Assembly (NCBI GenBank): GCA_964247055.1
Contig: OZ176050.1
Location: 10,974,001-11,038,000 of the forward strand
DNA length: 64,000 bases
Direction of reading: 5' to 3'
From: Paragordius varius
Lineage: Eukaryota > Nematomorpha
The position numbers and the translations under genes are program-made. Position 1 is the stretch's first letter; the number at the start of each line of letters is the position of its first letter. Of this stretch, positions 26,725 through 41,142 are shown one piece after another. The notes under the pieces were generated by a model. The model did no database searches and was not told where the DNA came from. It was given only the letters and a program-made list of their open reading frames with translations.

Positions 26725-28633
26725 TAATTTATTATTACTATTATTATTGATATGAGAAGTGGGAATCGAGGGTGAAAAAAGCTAATTCTGGGAATATGTT
26801 AATTAATTGGAGAATTTTTCGATTCAAAAAATAATGATGATGGAATGCATGGAAAATGTGCGAAAAAATAAGTGAAACTCAAAAACAAAACTAATTAAAT
26901 TATACCGTAAATTTTAACAATGCGCTTTGTTTTTAGTAATTGCACGAAAAATAGTTATTCAAGAATTTTTTTGCGTTATCAAAGTTTTATTTCTAGAGAG
27001 AGTGAGTGTTTTCAACCATTTTAGCGGAGAGTACACAACTTAACAATAAATGCGACGAAAGTAGCCTTAATTTGAGCCAAAATAAATTTGTTTGATAAAA
27101 TATATATATAGTAAATATATTAAGGACAAACTATATATATATATATATATATATAAAAGCTGCTTTGTCGTATATGCGGATATCATTAAGATGGTTTTTT
27201 TTTGTTTTGCATTAAAATTTTATTTAAATACATTGTTTCTCGATTCTGGCTGGATAGATTAGTTAAAGCAGATACATTAAAAATATTACAAATTTAAAAA
27301 TATTTTTTATAGATTTTGTGTTTTTCAATATTTAATTACTAAATAAAATTATTATATGGATATCAATAATAATTTATAGCATATTTTTTGAGTTAATTTT
27401 CATTATTTATATGTAATTACATAATTAAATATGTCAGCGTTGTGCATTTGCGTACTTACCACATGTTAAATATTTGACAGAACAATGAAACATACAATTG
27501 CAGGGATGAGGTATTGGTCCAAAAATATACGAAAATTAAATATCTAAATTATTCAAATGCAAAATTATAGGCAAATATATGTATAAAATATATATATTAT
27601 TTATGAGGACTCTGTGCATGAAAACGAATTAATTAAATGTATTTACACGTACATTTATAAAAAATATATTAATGCCCTCTCAATTATTATGTCATCAGGC
27701 GTTTTTTGATATATAAAGTATTTAGCGAAATACACGTATTTAAAATTTTATGAGTTTAATATATTTTAATCTAATATTTAGAACTAAAAACTTAATACTT
27801 TAAAAGACATGAGAATGATGTTCCTAAAATTCTAATATTCTTTTTCCCTATATGTATATAATCGAACTGTTGACAAAAATGGTTTCTTAATAGGTAAGAA
27901 GGACTTTTCAAAATCAACTTTGTATCACACAATATATATATATATGTATGTATATAAATTTTTGTGTCAAACAAAGAGCATATGGATGATTATTTAGTTT
28001 CGTTCCGAAAAAACAAAATAATTCTAACTAAACTGTAGCTATTTTTCGTAAAAACAAATGCATGCAGGTATTGAAATAATTAAAGTGGTTAGAATTGTAT
28101 TGAGAGATGACATGATAAGCGCAAAGATTCTTGGGAATTTAAGGGACCAAAAGAATCTTTGTTAATGACTGCCTGAGATAAATATTACATTTCAAGTTGT
28201 AATTGTAACCCGACAATATGACTGAAGAAAAGAGGAGAGTATAAAAACTAGGAGCTTATTTTCAAACAAATTCAAAATTATTATGGTAAATTTTTTATTG
28301 CGATACGCGACCAAGAAACGGTTAATGCTTTCCTTTATATGGTTTATGTGCTAACAAATTCGTGTTATTTACTTAAAAATGCAAATCATTCTACTATGGC
28401 ATTCGATAAAGTATTTTTTCCCAAATGTTCATTTATACTTTTTTGATGGCAGTGGCGTACCGAGCTTTTGCGGCGCCCGGGGCATAAAGTTTTTATGGCG
28501 CCCCCCCCCCCCTTTTTTTTAAAGCCAATAATACAATTTAGTAAAAGAAATACAAACGTTGTAACCTAATCACCATAGATAAGACATCACAGTCATATAA
28601 ATTTTAAATTTATATATATATATATATCTATAT

Positions 28634-28725
28634 CAGGGCTTCTTAAACTATGGGTCGCGTAGCAAAATTATGGGGTCGCGAGTGATAAAATTAAAATTTC
28701 AAAAAAAAAATTTTAACTTGTAAAA
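28634..28725 (+). mobile_element. Fragment of another hAT-like element
   Basis: Starts CAGGGCTTCTTAAACTATGG and has two GGGTCGCG blocks, a pattern common at hAT ends. No matching far end was found; the Helitron copy begins right after it. Confidence 0.35.
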
Positions 28726-29278
28726 TCTATATGTTTATAAAAATGGAAAATACGGCTTTGTATGTTTTCGGAAAACCGGTCATTCATATCCAAATGTCGA
28801 AATTATATAATCATTAATGAATGCCCCGACAATAGCTTTGTCTTTTTTTGAATTAGGCCCCCAGTTCGGGTCCACCCCGTGTAAAAAACGGGTTTTAAAA
28901 AATCGTGTCTTTGAGACAATTATGCTGAAAACGTGTTGGACCATTCGATTTCACATATACTTTTTTTACTTATTTCAATTGCGCCAAACATAGTCGGCTC
29001 GCTTTTTAATTTCGGCCCCCTTTTTACCCGCTCCTCCCGTAAAATGCCATTTTTTTCAAAAAAATTGTCCACAAAAATAATTTTTTGAATCTATTTTTCG
29101 CCCTAGGTATGAGACCGTTTGGCCCAAGTAAACAATATATTAGTATGAATGCACCGTTTTAAAATTTTATGAGATCATAGCTATTAAATAATTTTTCGAA
29201 ATACTTTTTTATAGCGCCCCCTCCCACCCGGTCCGAAGAACTTCCTCGGGCTGCTTAGCAGCCCGAGATTTTCGCTAG
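28726..29278 (+). mobile_element. Helitron-like element, copy 2 (internally deleted)
   Basis: Starts TCTATATGTTTATAAAAATG after an A and ends with hairpin CGGGCTGCTTAGCAGCCCG, nine bases, then CTAG before a T. That is the standard Helitron 3' structure and A|T target, with no target duplication. It is 553 bp against 1407 bp for the longest copy, missing most of the middle. It is nested in the hAT element at 28450. Confidence 0.85.
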
Positions 29279-32200
29279 TTATATATAAAAAAAATGTTTT
29301 TGTTGCATATATTGAATTGATCTTAAGATAATGGCGAACAATAATTATTTAAAAAATCATTGTAAATCTAGGAGAATTTTACAATACATAAACAGAATTA
29401 TAATGCATTTTATTTAATAAAATATTAATTATATGATTTTATCACTTGGAAAGGAAAAAAGCAACTAAGAGAAAAAATATCTTTTATGTAAATTCTGGCT
29501 TTGAATATTGCAAAATATCAATTATATTATTAAAATCTATCATACTCTTTTTCCACTCTCAACAATGTTAAGTCATTCTGTTTTATGGTACTAATTAGGT
29601 GAATAATATAGAGTATATATTTTAAGGATTATTACCTAATTGCTGAAAAATCTCATTTGAAAGTTCTTATTATTTTTGCATAATTAAAATTTAATTTTAA
29701 AAAATCATTTAAGCGCCCCTAAATAACGGCGCCTGAGGCATGATGCACCTCCTTGCCCCCCCTCGGTACGCCCCTGTTTGATGGTTCCACTGCTCTAACG
29801 GAAATGGGGAACAAATTCCAAAAATAGTTTCATAATGGTGCATATATATAACCTTAATATATATAAAATGCAACAATAGGTTTTTCATGGTTTTCAACCA
29901 CAAATAACAATACTAGGCAGGGTTATTCACCAAAAATATTGACAGACCGAATAAAATAAATTTTTTTCTCGAGGACAATATATTACCCAGAGATATTGCA
30001 AAGCTTATATGCAGATACTTATAAACTAAATCACTACACCAAGTTTTTTGCGGGTTATAATAATAAGGTATTCTAAATGGACACACTATAATATTAACCT
30101 ATAATTTTTGATAAATCTGGTTACCATAACAGGCCATTTCGACGTCATATCCCTATAACTTTTAACATTTTATACTGTGCCGTCTTGATCTAAGTTAAGA
30201 CAAAACAATAAGGATAACTTCCACACATTTTATATTTCAAAATTTATTTGGCACAAATCGCCAGAACCCAATATACTATCCTTTACCATTTTCATTAAAT
30301 ATTTTTTCTTTGGAATCATTATGATCGATAAATATTCAACGTGGCGCGTACAACCGAAGCAGTGGAGAAAACCCCGGAAACTATAAAATAACAAATCAAA
30401 CGGAATTTTTTAAATACTGAACCATGGATAAATAATAAAATAATTTAAAATTTTGATTCCTTTTCTAAGCTTGAAAAAATAATTTAATTATTTAGGGTCA
30501 TAAAAGCGACCCTCTTAGTATCTATCAGGTCTAGACTAACATAAGATAATAAACTACATGTGAGGAATAGAGTAAAATTCCACCAGGGAGATAAAAAATT
30601 AGCTAAACTTAAATTGGTATTTAAATAATATTCCTTGGATAATGCGAAAAAATCACTGTTATATCTCTAAAGATCATTTCAATTTAATAATTGAATAATT
30701 ATATTAATGGTATCAAGTTTATAAAAAAAAATTCGTTTGCCATCTAAAATAATTCCATTTAATTTTTAAGCTAGCCTCTAACTGCCAATTGTTTATTAAG
30801 TAAAAATATTTGTGCTTGTTATTTAATATAAAGATGGCGTCTTCTCTGATTTAATCATTTAAATAATATTTACCAAGAAAATATATGTGTATATATTTAC
30901 ACATAATGTGACAAATTTAGGGACGAAAATGTATTCTTTCTAATGTTATTATGTTTGGATAGGAAAACTCGACATCTTCCAGAATCCAAAAATTGCGCTG
31001 TCACGTTGCATATAAGGAAAATAATCCTAAAACTGATTTTAAGCAGTCAGCTGTTTTTAAGAATTTTTTTTATAAATTTCATTTACATTTAAATATTGAT
31101 AAAAATTTGCAAATCGATAGATAATGTAAAATACATAAATTTATAATTTTGTTATTTCATAAGCTACTACACTTAATAAATTCCATAATGAAAAAATTTG
31201 ATTATCGAAATTAAATCAAAAACATATTTCGTAAAAAATGGTTATGGGGGTTTATCTGAAAAATATAGCTAGGTAATGTTTTTGTTAAAAAAGCTTTTAC
31301 AAAGTGGGTCCTTATTTTTTTTATAAAAACATTAGACCGTTCGGTGTCTCAGAATAATTAAAATATTTATGTTTTTTAAAATAACATGTCATTATACAAA
31401 TGCTTTTTTCTATTTTCAAATAATATTTACATATAGCTATAATTTTGATATTAAAAGCTTTTTTTAATTGTTTATCCCAGATACCAAATAAGTTAATAAC
31501 ACGTTTTAATAGTGTAAAAAAACTAGGTTTTAGAAGTTTATTCGTAGAAAGCAATGAAAAAGCAACGGCCCTGTTGTTTAAAGGATTATAGAATGCCGTG
31601 AGGGTAGATTTGTCTGGACAGTGGTGGTAAGGATTATGTCTTTCACACCCTTTTCTGGATACTTCTATATTTTATTTGCATCGAAGCTATTGAAAAAAAG
31701 GGTTAAAATTTAAAATCCATTGATTTGCTGTTTTATTTTTGACTTATAATCTGTACCACATTAATTTAAAATGAAAAAATATTTTAATTAATTTTATTTA
31801 GCTAAATGACACTCCCCATCTTACTATAGATAAAATACAGATGCAATGGTGAGCTACCGATTGCATATGGAATGTAATTGTAATAGCGTTATCCTGATTA
31901 ACATTCATTTAAAATCAAAATCAAATAGGGACATTTCAATACAAGTAAGAATGTATAGTTTTTATTATTTAGCTCAGAGATCGCCAATTAACAAAAGTAT
32001 AAGCGGTATCGAATCGAATAAAAAAGTTTTTAAAAATAAAAATAACCATATAATTTTAGTGCTTTTAACATTCAAACATATATTTTCAACAATCAAATTA
32101 TTTTATCTTTGCTGATTTAATTATGTTGGGCCAATTCCCATCTGAAGCGTAGTGAGATAATTCCATTGGTAATTCGGTATAATTCGGTTCAATAGAGAAT

Positions 32201-33221
32201 TTCCAGGCATTCATTTAAATCTTATGTTTTATTATTTGTAAAACTTTTATGGTGTTATTTTTAACGATTTAATTATCATGCTCACTCGCTCGCCCCACCC
32301 AAAACCATTTTTACACGAAAATATTTAAAAAGTTATGATTTTTATTCTGCATAACATTAAAAATGTCATTCGTTATCACATGATTTTAGGCACTACTTTT
32401 TTTAAAACTAATAAAATTGCTGCAAAAAAAGTTAAAAAAAAATAGTTAAAAATAATTATATATTTAAAGCTAATTGAGTAAATATGCACCAAGATTTCAT
32501 TATTATTTTCAATAAATAACTTAATGGATTATCAACTCAAAATTGATTTTAACTAGAAATTGACGGACTGAGTTCATTTTATGTTTATTTTAAAATATGA
32601 ATCTAAATTTTATATTGTAATACATTTTAAAAAGCTATTATAATCCTTATGCGATAATATGTATTAAATATTATCAGAAAAAATATAATAATATTACAAA
32701 AAAAGCACCAAAAAATTATTTGACATAATAACAAGGTCATCCGGATTTTAATTAAATTAAAATTATTGATAATTATATTGTCGGTTGATTTCTTAAAAAG
32801 CATAAAACAAATGATTTATGGTTGATATATAAAAATGAAACACATAAAATCTAAAATTTTTTGTTAGGCACAAAATGCAGTTAAAAACTACTTTTTTTAA
32901 ATTTATATTAAAGAATGGCAAGACATAAATTAATCCAATTAAAAAATCGTAAAACCAAGTATTCATTATCTGTAAAACTTTAACTTTTTGCTATATAATA
33001 CAATTCACATGCTTTAACAAAGCAGCATTACAGTTTGTGTCTTACCATCTTAACTAAGCGAAAATCCCTTACAAAGGATAATAAAATAAAGAGTCAGCTT
33101 ATCTAAGGTATAAAACAGTCAAAACAAATTATTTCATTTGTGTTATAAGCAATTAATATCCATTCAATTTAAATCTTATTTCAATATCCAATTCTATATA
33201 AATCCAAAAGTTAATAATACA

Positions 33222-33227
33222 TTTATT
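33222..33227 (-). promoter_or_regulatory. Candidate polyadenylation signal of proteasome beta2
   Basis: AATAAA on the minus strand, 49 bases past the stop codon, a typical distance for a short 3' UTR. Confidence 0.5.
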
Positions 33228-33275
33228 CATTTTCACAAGAAAAAATATTAAGAATTATGTAAACGCTCGTTAGAC

Positions 33276-36200
33276 TTAAGAAGTTTCCATTTTAACCTCT
33301 TCATCAACAATTTCATATTTGACCTTGGTGACACTTTGATTCAAAATGGCAGTGGTTCCCTTAGCAAAAATGTATTTTCCTTCACTAAAAAATGGTATAT
33401 TGTAAAAATAAACCAAAAATTATAATGTAGTGTAATGATAAAAAACACCTAAAATGCATCTTATTATAATGATAATAATAGTAAAAATGAAAATAAAATT
33501 AAATTATTTTTATGTTAATTTAATGTATGTGACTGTTGATGTGGACAGAGAGCTAGACAAAATATATTTAATTTTAGCGTGTAATTTAATTTAAAATAAA
33601 AAAACATTAAGGGACACAAGGTTAAATTTTTTATTTACAATATTATATTACTTTGTTATTTTAATATATCACAAATATTTTAATGTCCCTTCAATAAATA
33701 GTTTATATGTGAATATAAACTATTTGATAAATTCATAAATTGAATGCCATAAAACTTATTTAAAACATTTTCAAGAAGAAAATATGTTTTGCATGAATTA
33801 TTAGTAAGGAGGGAATTGGTTTTTAACAATATATTACTTATAGATATTTATTTAAATTATAATCTCAACTGTCAAATATAATATGTCTTAAATTTTCGTT
33901 TTATAAAATACTAGCGTAAATCTCGTGGGGGGGGGGGGGGGGGACTATTTGAAAAAAGGGAAATAAAATGATCTACATATGTGGATTATTTCGAACCATT
34001 ATTTGATAGCTATGATCTCATAGGAATTTCAAACGAGGCATTCATACTAATATATTGTTTACTTGGGCGAAAAATAGATTCAAAAAATTATTTTTGTGGA
34101 CTTAATTCTTAAAAAAAATTCATTTTACGGGGGAGGGGGTAAAAAGAGATCCTAAAATAAAAAAGCGATCCGACTATGTTCGGCGCAATCGGATATAAGT
34201 AAAAAAATCCAATTTGAAATTGAATGGTCCAACACGTTCTCCGGAAAATTGTCTCAAAGACACAATTTTTGTGGACTTCTGTTTTCAAAAAAAACCATTT
34301 TTCACACGGGGTGGGCCCGAACTGTAAGGCTATTTCAAAAAAGGGCGAAGCTATTGTCGGGGCATTCATTAATGATTATATTTTTTTCAACATATGGATT
34401 TAAATGGTTTTACCGGTTTTCCGGAAACACATCACAAAGCCAGCATTTTCCATTTTTACAAATATATAGATTTATGGCATAAGCAGACATAGAAATATTT
34501 TAGTATTTAAAGGTGTAAAAAATATAATATATATGTGTTTACCGTTTCCCCTTTTCTGAAATAACTTTAAAGGGCCGAATTAATTCAGTCCGGTCTTTTG
34601 TTATAACGCATAAATCAACTTGTGTGCCCGAAAAAAGGTCATTCAAAATACCAGCTGTGATTGCATCACACAATAATTGTTTGCCTTCTTCGATCTGAAA
34701 TAAGAAGAAAACGTGGTATAAATATTTTATATTTCCCTTTTTAGCACAAAAGTTAATTATAAAACTTAGAAAATTACAGCTTTATGGATCGTGGCTGAAA
34801 TAATTTTTAATTCAAAAATAATTTATTTTTATAAAAAATTATTAAAATTATTTTGAATAAATTGTTATACGATATTAAATATATACATACATTCTATATA
34901 ATAAAAATTCTTCAGAAACTATCAACTATTTATGACAAAAAATAAATCCAAATAGCTTATTTAAAAAAATTCAAAATATTTATATATATAGATTCAATTT
35001 TTAATCAATTAATTAAACAGCTTTTAAATATAAAACAAAAATAAATATTAAAACTACACAATAATGTATTTATCATATAAAGAACCAAGATTTAAGTACC
35101 CAAATAAAATTCAATACGACGCTTCTCTCGATACTACAAAGTAAACTAATGTAATAACCTTTACTACTTATAAATAAAAACAGTAATGACTCAATTTATA
35201 TAAAAGTAAATATATTTGAGAGAAAGTTTAAAATTATAAAATATAATTGATTCGAATAATGATTGAATTTAACATATTACAAGAGTAATGTCATAAATTT
35301 ATAATTTATATATAGTTGATTGTGCAATTAAAACAGGGGTAATGACCTAATATATAAAAAAATAATCACTAAAAGAAATTTTCGGTAAAATCGTTTTATT
35401 TTTTTAATAATTTGGTTTGTAAGCAAATAACAATAACACTCGTCAATCAAAACAGATGCAATTGAATAGCCATTTTGTTATATTGTAAAATTATTTAAAT
35501 TAAATATAAGTTACAATTTTATGTATTATAAGATGGAGAACAACTCTAGAAATTTAAAAAAGCCACTATACTATTAGTTGAAAATAAATCAAAAACTGAT
35601 AATTTTTAAAATTACGTTCATATCCGGTCTCCATCGATCTTCTAAAACGGATAAAGCAGCGAATGTACCAGATCCTAAAATTATGAATGGATTACATAAG
35701 GTAAAAAAATACAATACATGTTCATTAATCAAAAATGTGGAGTGCCTAAAATAATATGAAATATAATGTTTAAGGGGAAAATCATGATTTATTTAAATCT
35801 CTACTTGATTTATTTAATTAAAGAAGTGTTTATATGTTTCATATATATTTAAAATTTGATATCACAAAGAGAAAATACTTTTTAAAATTTTCACATGTTC
35901 TCAACATATCAATTTATTTATAAAAGCTGTATAATATATAACCTGAAGCCATAAACGGTAACTTGTCTGTAGATCCATGAGGTGCAACACTATAAAGGTG
36001 AGATCCTGTAATGTCTACTCCCCCAATAATAAAGCCTACACCCAAATGACCGCCGTGTCTAAAATAGCAAATGTACAATTTGATCAAATAATGTCAGATA
36101 CAATGATATTAAATTTGCTGGTATTTTAAAAGGCACAGTTATGACACTGAGGACCTAAACCTTTTTTTGCATATGGTTTCTAAGCAACCTATAAAGCAAT

Positions 36201-36925
36201 AATACAGAGCACTCGCACTGCAAATTAAAAAATACGATGTAAAAGATTTATATAAGCGCTATCTTAAGACAATTCAGGTAGAGGAATTCCCATAATTTCT
36301 GATCATCTATATTATAATTTTATTTTGTATTAATAAACTGCTAACAAAAACTACCAACATAAAGTTTTTTATACTGTAAAAAAAATATTTTATACCGAAA
36401 CAACATTTGTTTAAAGATGCGATTGGCTGTACAAACTCTAATATTTCGGTCATCCATATTCATTCGTAATAGCTCTAATCTTGCAGATACCTGTTTAGTT
36501 AAGTGATCCAAATCAGCGGCAACACCACATCCTGCAGCACTAAGCAATATATCATTTTGATAAATTTTTGTTAAAAATAAAATAAATATTAACAATTATA
36601 AAGACAATACAAGACTGTTTTAAAAGGAGGTTAATAAAATCATACTAAATATTTGGGTTTAGATAGTGTAGCTTTTGACATTCTTTATCAGCCACTATAT
36701 CACCTTCGGTTGCTCTGGTATCAGATGCCAAAATAACACAATCCTGAAATGTAACTATATAAAACCTTAAATATCGCTCCAGCAATAGTGGTTCCTGTTT
36801 TTATGTATTTGGATTTTGCCACATTATTTTTTTCAATAAAGAGATTTCTAAAATAAAAGATTATTGTACCTTTTTTGGTCAGAAATATCAAAACCCTTTC
36901 CATAAGATTTTTCTAAGGCTAACAT
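33276..36925 (-). CDS. PSMB7: 20S proteasome subunit beta type-7 (beta2)
   Basis: Trypsin-like catalytic subunit of the 20S core. Exons: 36870-36925, 36766-36847, 36646-36743, 36396-36539, 35943-36058, 35616-35674, 34543-34694, 33276-33384. They sum to 816 nt, 271 aa, with all phases matching. The first 37 residues form a propeptide holding [10 protein letters not shown] (family GFSFDNCRRN) and ending KTG. Self-cleavage before T38 would give [10 protein letters not shown] and a 234-aa mature chain, the length of human beta2. D17 (SDTR) and K33 of the mature numbering are present. [30 protein letters not shown] and KGTTAIL follow the family. The C-terminal arm that clasps beta3 ends KMETS. The start is the first ATG in frame before the GFDIS block. 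A Helitron copy sits in the last intron. The similar PSMB10 is a vertebrate immunoproteasome form, so beta2 is the sound call. Confidence 0.97.
33911..34470 (-). mobile_element. Helitron-like element, copy 3, in the PSMB7 intron
   Basis: On the minus strand it starts TCTATATATTTGTAAAAATG after an A and ends CACGAGATTTACGCTAG before a T. About 560 bp. The hairpin near the 3' end has been replaced by a run of 17 G (33927-33943 on plus), perhaps by replication slippage or sequencing error. No coding capacity. Confidence 0.82.
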
Positions 36926-38924
36926 GTTACAATCGTGAAAAAGTGAAAAACTGATATAAATGAGCAGTGAAGATTAACCCGATAAGAAATATTTTTAACA
37001 GTACCTATGCCACAGGAAAACTAAATTATATTTTTAATAATCTTTAAATCATATATTCTTATAAATTTTATTTGGGTTATCGTCTGCTCGGTTAAATCAT
37101 AATTGTTTTTTGTCGTTAACGTTTCATTTAATTAAAACTATTGTCGCATATCAACAACTCATTTTTTTTCAAACCTCTGTTCCAAAAATTAAACAATAAT
37201 ATCCTTTTCAAAGCTCAGGTTATGTACGGTATTTTTTTTAATTCCTTTTTTTTAATAAGCAAATTTAATAACACTAACTTACAGAAAAAATTAAATCCAA
37301 TAATATTTTATATACATACATATATACACAAACATTTGCAATCATAAATATTTTATTAAAAAAGTTTTAAAAGGTTTTTTTCCAAATACTTATATAGCTC
37401 ACGGCACTCTGACAATTGGTTCACCAATTGTACGAAGGGGTGTACCCCGTGCTATTGTCATTGTCAAGAAATATTTTTAGCAGGTACAAAATATTATTCG
37501 CTTTTGATATATATAATTAGCTTTAAACTTAAAATTATTTTTTCTTTCTTGATACAATACTTTTATTTATTTTTTGATGTTAAAACACTTATGCAATATT
37601 AGATATTTTTGGTGCACGGCCCTTGAGTCAAGAAAATATTTTAATCGCCAAAAATTTAAACGGACGCGATAAAACTTTTCACATTTGCGATTTATACTTA
37701 AAAAAATAATTATTCAGGGCCATAAAAGCACTTTGAGGGCCGAATGCGACTCGTGGGCCGCGCTTTGTGTACCACAGCATTATATGGTTAGATACCCATA
37801 TACTTTTTGTTGGCATATTTCAAAAATCATATATCACTAATGTTCACGAATATTTTGACGAAAAACGTTATATTTATGAACAACATATTATGGAAGCCTT
37901 ACGACTTTATATCAAAAATATTTCTTTTTAACCACCTATAGCTTGATAAGAATTACTATGACTATGCAATGTTAAGCTAATATTAAAACTCTCCATCATA
38001 TTTTACTTGCTTATCTTTAATTTGGACTGACATATTGGGTTATTAGGCAAGAATTTTTGACTTAAACACTTTGATTAAAAATGGGGTATTTAAAGACCCC
38101 CTACCATATATAAATTGATATTAAAAAACTACTAAAGGAAGCGGGTTCATTTAAATTTATGCTTCTATCCTAATAAAAATTAAATAAGCCAAAATATTTG
38201 AATTAACTAAATTCTCCATATTTAACTGCTTGGACGGCATTTTTATCAACATTTTGTGAAAATATAGTTTTTTTATTTTAACGTGAAAATCAAAGATTTT
38301 TCATTAAAATTAACCTAACATTAATATAAGCAGAAAAAATGTTTTAAACTGCATTATTTTTATATTTAAATGCACATATGTCATGCCGGCTAAATATTTA
38401 CCTTTGGGTTTATCATAATAAATAACATTAAGTATTTTACATTTCTTTTACTTTGGATAGTTTTAGCGCTTATTTTTATAAAAATATAGTTTGAAAGTTA
38501 TTTTAGCTAAACTTTAATTATCAAACATTTCATGTATTAAATCTTATTTTTTAACAAAGTTCTGACTTTAAATTGGGACACCAAAACACGATTAAAAAGA
38601 CCATCTCGTATTTAAGTCCAAATATATTAAATTTTGCTGGTAAAATGTGGCCTGAAAGCTTTTATAGTTAATAATTTACATATTACAACCATAATTTACA
38701 TTTATTTGCCTGTTGCATTGGCGATATAAAAATGAATAAAAAAATGGCGGCAAAAAAGTTTGTTGAGAATTTTTTTACATTTTACAAAATCTTTGTATAA
38801 AGCGCCTAAAAGTCTGAAAAGAGAATATTTTTTGGCTTAATACCTTAAATACTATATGCAAATATCAACTTCCTCTAGGAAATAAAACTACCCAAAAAAG
38901 TAATGATGTATTATTATATTTTGG

Positions 38925-39125
38925 TGATATTTTTTGGAATGAAGCATCTAGCGTTTACCAATCTTTTATTAGGCAAAATGTATGCGAATTTGCCATTTTT
39001 CAATATGAAGGAATTACCACAAAAGGGGAATAATTTTATTAAATAACTCGCAACCAATAAGCACCATGAGAATTCTTATATATTTATCTATCAGAATATA
39101 TATATTTAATTAGGATATTTTTTGC
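38925..39125 (+). repeat. Copy of the paired dispersed repeat
   Basis: Single, unpaired copy of the family clustered at 21345-23625. It has TTTTTTGGAATGAAGCATCT, then a TAAGCACCATGAGAATTC block, then a TAGGATATTTTTTGCA block. Confidence 0.5.
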
Positions 39126-39939
39126 AGACATACTGTTTTTATAATATAATAATTATAGTTTTCGATAAAATATTTAAAGTCGACCTCAAAAATTGGATTA
39201 AGATTATTTGTCACTTAATATTTCTGAGGTTATTGAAAAAAATTATATTTATAAGAACACCTTATAAGGTATTTTCCGATTGTTAATTTTGTTGTAAAAA
39301 ACACTTGTACCCAAAATATATTATTATGCAATCAATGATAATTTTGGTTTTGAATCAGAGTGACATAAAAAATTATATCCCCTTTATAACCTCACTTTTA
39401 ATCCAACTATTATGCAAATTATGTCAAAATTATTTAGAAAGCTAGTATGCAAGCTACGGCGTTCAAACATTTTTAATGCCATTAATGTCTGGTTTTCCTT
39501 TACGCAAAATAGAGGGGATTGTACAATAAGAATTTTTGATATATACTAAATTATGTCAAAAGACTTTAAATTATTATATAAAATTTTGTTAACGAAAAGC
39601 GTTTTTTAAAACAATTTATATTATTATTCAATCCACAAAATTATCCCGTGATGTATATTTTATTGAAAGGTAGTTTGGTTACGAGGCACTCCAAAATAAC
39701 CTTTTTGGAGGAGTTTCATGTAAAATATTTTTTAAGGGTAAATTTTTTTATTAACAATCGTTTTAGGGTTATAACTTTCCTAACTAATGAATTAAACAAA
39801 ATTTTGCTGAGGATTAAACTATCGCTAAATATTATTAATTGCTGCGATAAAAAATTTTAATTTAGTCAAATCATAGAAAAACTTAAAATTTAAGTTGGGT
39901 TGACAAAAAAATTTGTAATTTTTATTTAAAATTTGCTTG

Positions 39940-40137
39940 GGAAAATACAGTTTAGATTTTTTTTCCTTTTTTATTAAAGGGTATGGACTTAAATTGTATC
40001 CAGACTTGTGAAGGTTTTAGCACTCTCCTGCCCAGGGCTGACAGTGATGATGGAAAAATTGCGTAGTTTCGGGGTTCGAACTCTGGCATTTAATGTAAGG
40101 GTCCGGCGCCCTACCTACTATACCATCACGCCTACCA
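39940..40137 (-). mobile_element. tRNA-derived SINE, copy 2
   Basis: On the minus strand the head reads GGCGTGATGGTATAGTAGG, with B-box GAGTTCGAACC and body block CAGCCCTGGGCAGG. An A-rich tail AAAAAAGGAAAAAA and TCTAAACTGTAT end it, as in copy 1. The two copies differ at a fair number of sites, so they are not recent sisters. No exact flanking duplication found, so the left edge is approximate. Confidence 0.8.
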
Positions 40138-41136
40138 ATTATCAATTTTATTTGCCATCCAAAAAGACAATAAGAGATAAGTCCAAACTTATTAATAGGT
40201 TTTGGTCAAAAATAACTTATTTAAACATTATTTTGCATTTTTTAATATATATTATACAATAAATTAAGTAATTAATTAATTAATTGTAAGAATTATATTT
40301 TAATTATTGTTACATTCAAGAATTTTTATTATTATCCATTGTTTTTGCTTTTTGACCTATCATTATATGACTCAATATCAATAGAATATTAAACACTTTG
40401 ATAGTCATAATAATAGCAAATAACAAAAATTTGAAAAATATAACAATATTAAATACATTTAACTTGAAAACTTATGCCAATCATTTATATCGCGAACCCG
40501 ACCCCCGACGCAATTAGACGGCTGTCACTGAACCACCAATGACTGGTGTATGTAAGGGCAGCAAGGGACGTTTTTTGTGGAGAGTGGCGACGTGGGTGTG
40601 CTACACCCTTTTTTCGATGCACCTTGATAAACATATGTTTAGAATTTCTGGCTGGTTTTTGTAAAATTGATTATAGTTACGATTATAAATGCACAATACA
40701 TGCATTACAGTCAAGCCCAATCCTCGCATTATCCGTAGATTATTATACAAATGGTTTAAAATAAAATTCTGAGGGTTTGGTACGATAAGCATATTGAAAG
40801 GATAGTTCATTCTATTTTTGTGTTAAATTACCGAAAATAGAAGATTTTGATGAAAAATGAAAACAATAGATTATTAGAACTAATGGATCAGGTTATAAGG
40901 AAATAAAAACCTATGTTTACATATAACAGAAATAATGGAAAAAAGTTTAGGCATATTCACCAAAATTGGTATGTAGCCAAAGTTATGGCAATAAGATATA
41001 AGCGCAAAAATTTTTGAATCATATAATCCTGAAATAGCTCCCAATTAAGTAATTAATAAAATTAATTAATTTTTATTTGTGTATGAATGCATAGAATACA
41101 TATATTACTATTATTATTATATACATTTCGTCATTA

Positions 41137-41142
41137 TTTATT
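41137..41142 (-). promoter_or_regulatory. Candidate polyadenylation signal of the collagen gene
   Basis: AATAAA on the minus strand, 63 bases past the stop codon; a second AATAAA lies at 41153-41158. Confidence 0.45.

Larger units (their letters stand above)
28450..29776. mobile_element. hAT-type element carrying a nested Helitron
   Basis: Inverted ends CAGTGGCGTACCGAG and CAGGGGCGTACCGAG (14 of 15 match), each followed by a GGCGCC-rich block. Exact 8-bp duplications TTTGATGG flank it (28442-28449 and 29777-29784). Inside are a poly-C run, a second hAT-like start at 28634 (CAGGGCTTCTTAAACT) and a Helitron copy at 28726-29278. No transposase frame survives. Confidence 0.88.
26725..33275. other. 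Region between PLC-delta and the proteasome gene
   Basis: Lies upstream of PLC-delta and downstream of the proteasome beta2 gene. The first few hundred bases past 26724 should hold the PLC 5' UTR and promoter, but I see no clear motif. (TA)n tracts occur near 27100-27160. A hAT element with a nested Helitron occupies 28450-29776. From 29785 to 33221 I recognise nothing; short ORFs there lack any family signature. Confidence 0.6.

Noticed and set aside
34109-34482. Overlapping ORFs on both strands
   Set aside because: They lie in a Helitron copy, lack any domain and are not conserved as frames in the other copies.
40490-40620. GC-rich patch as a CpG island, promoter or exon
   Set aside because: No frame stays open in a convincing way and no motif was recognised; it may be part of an old transposon.
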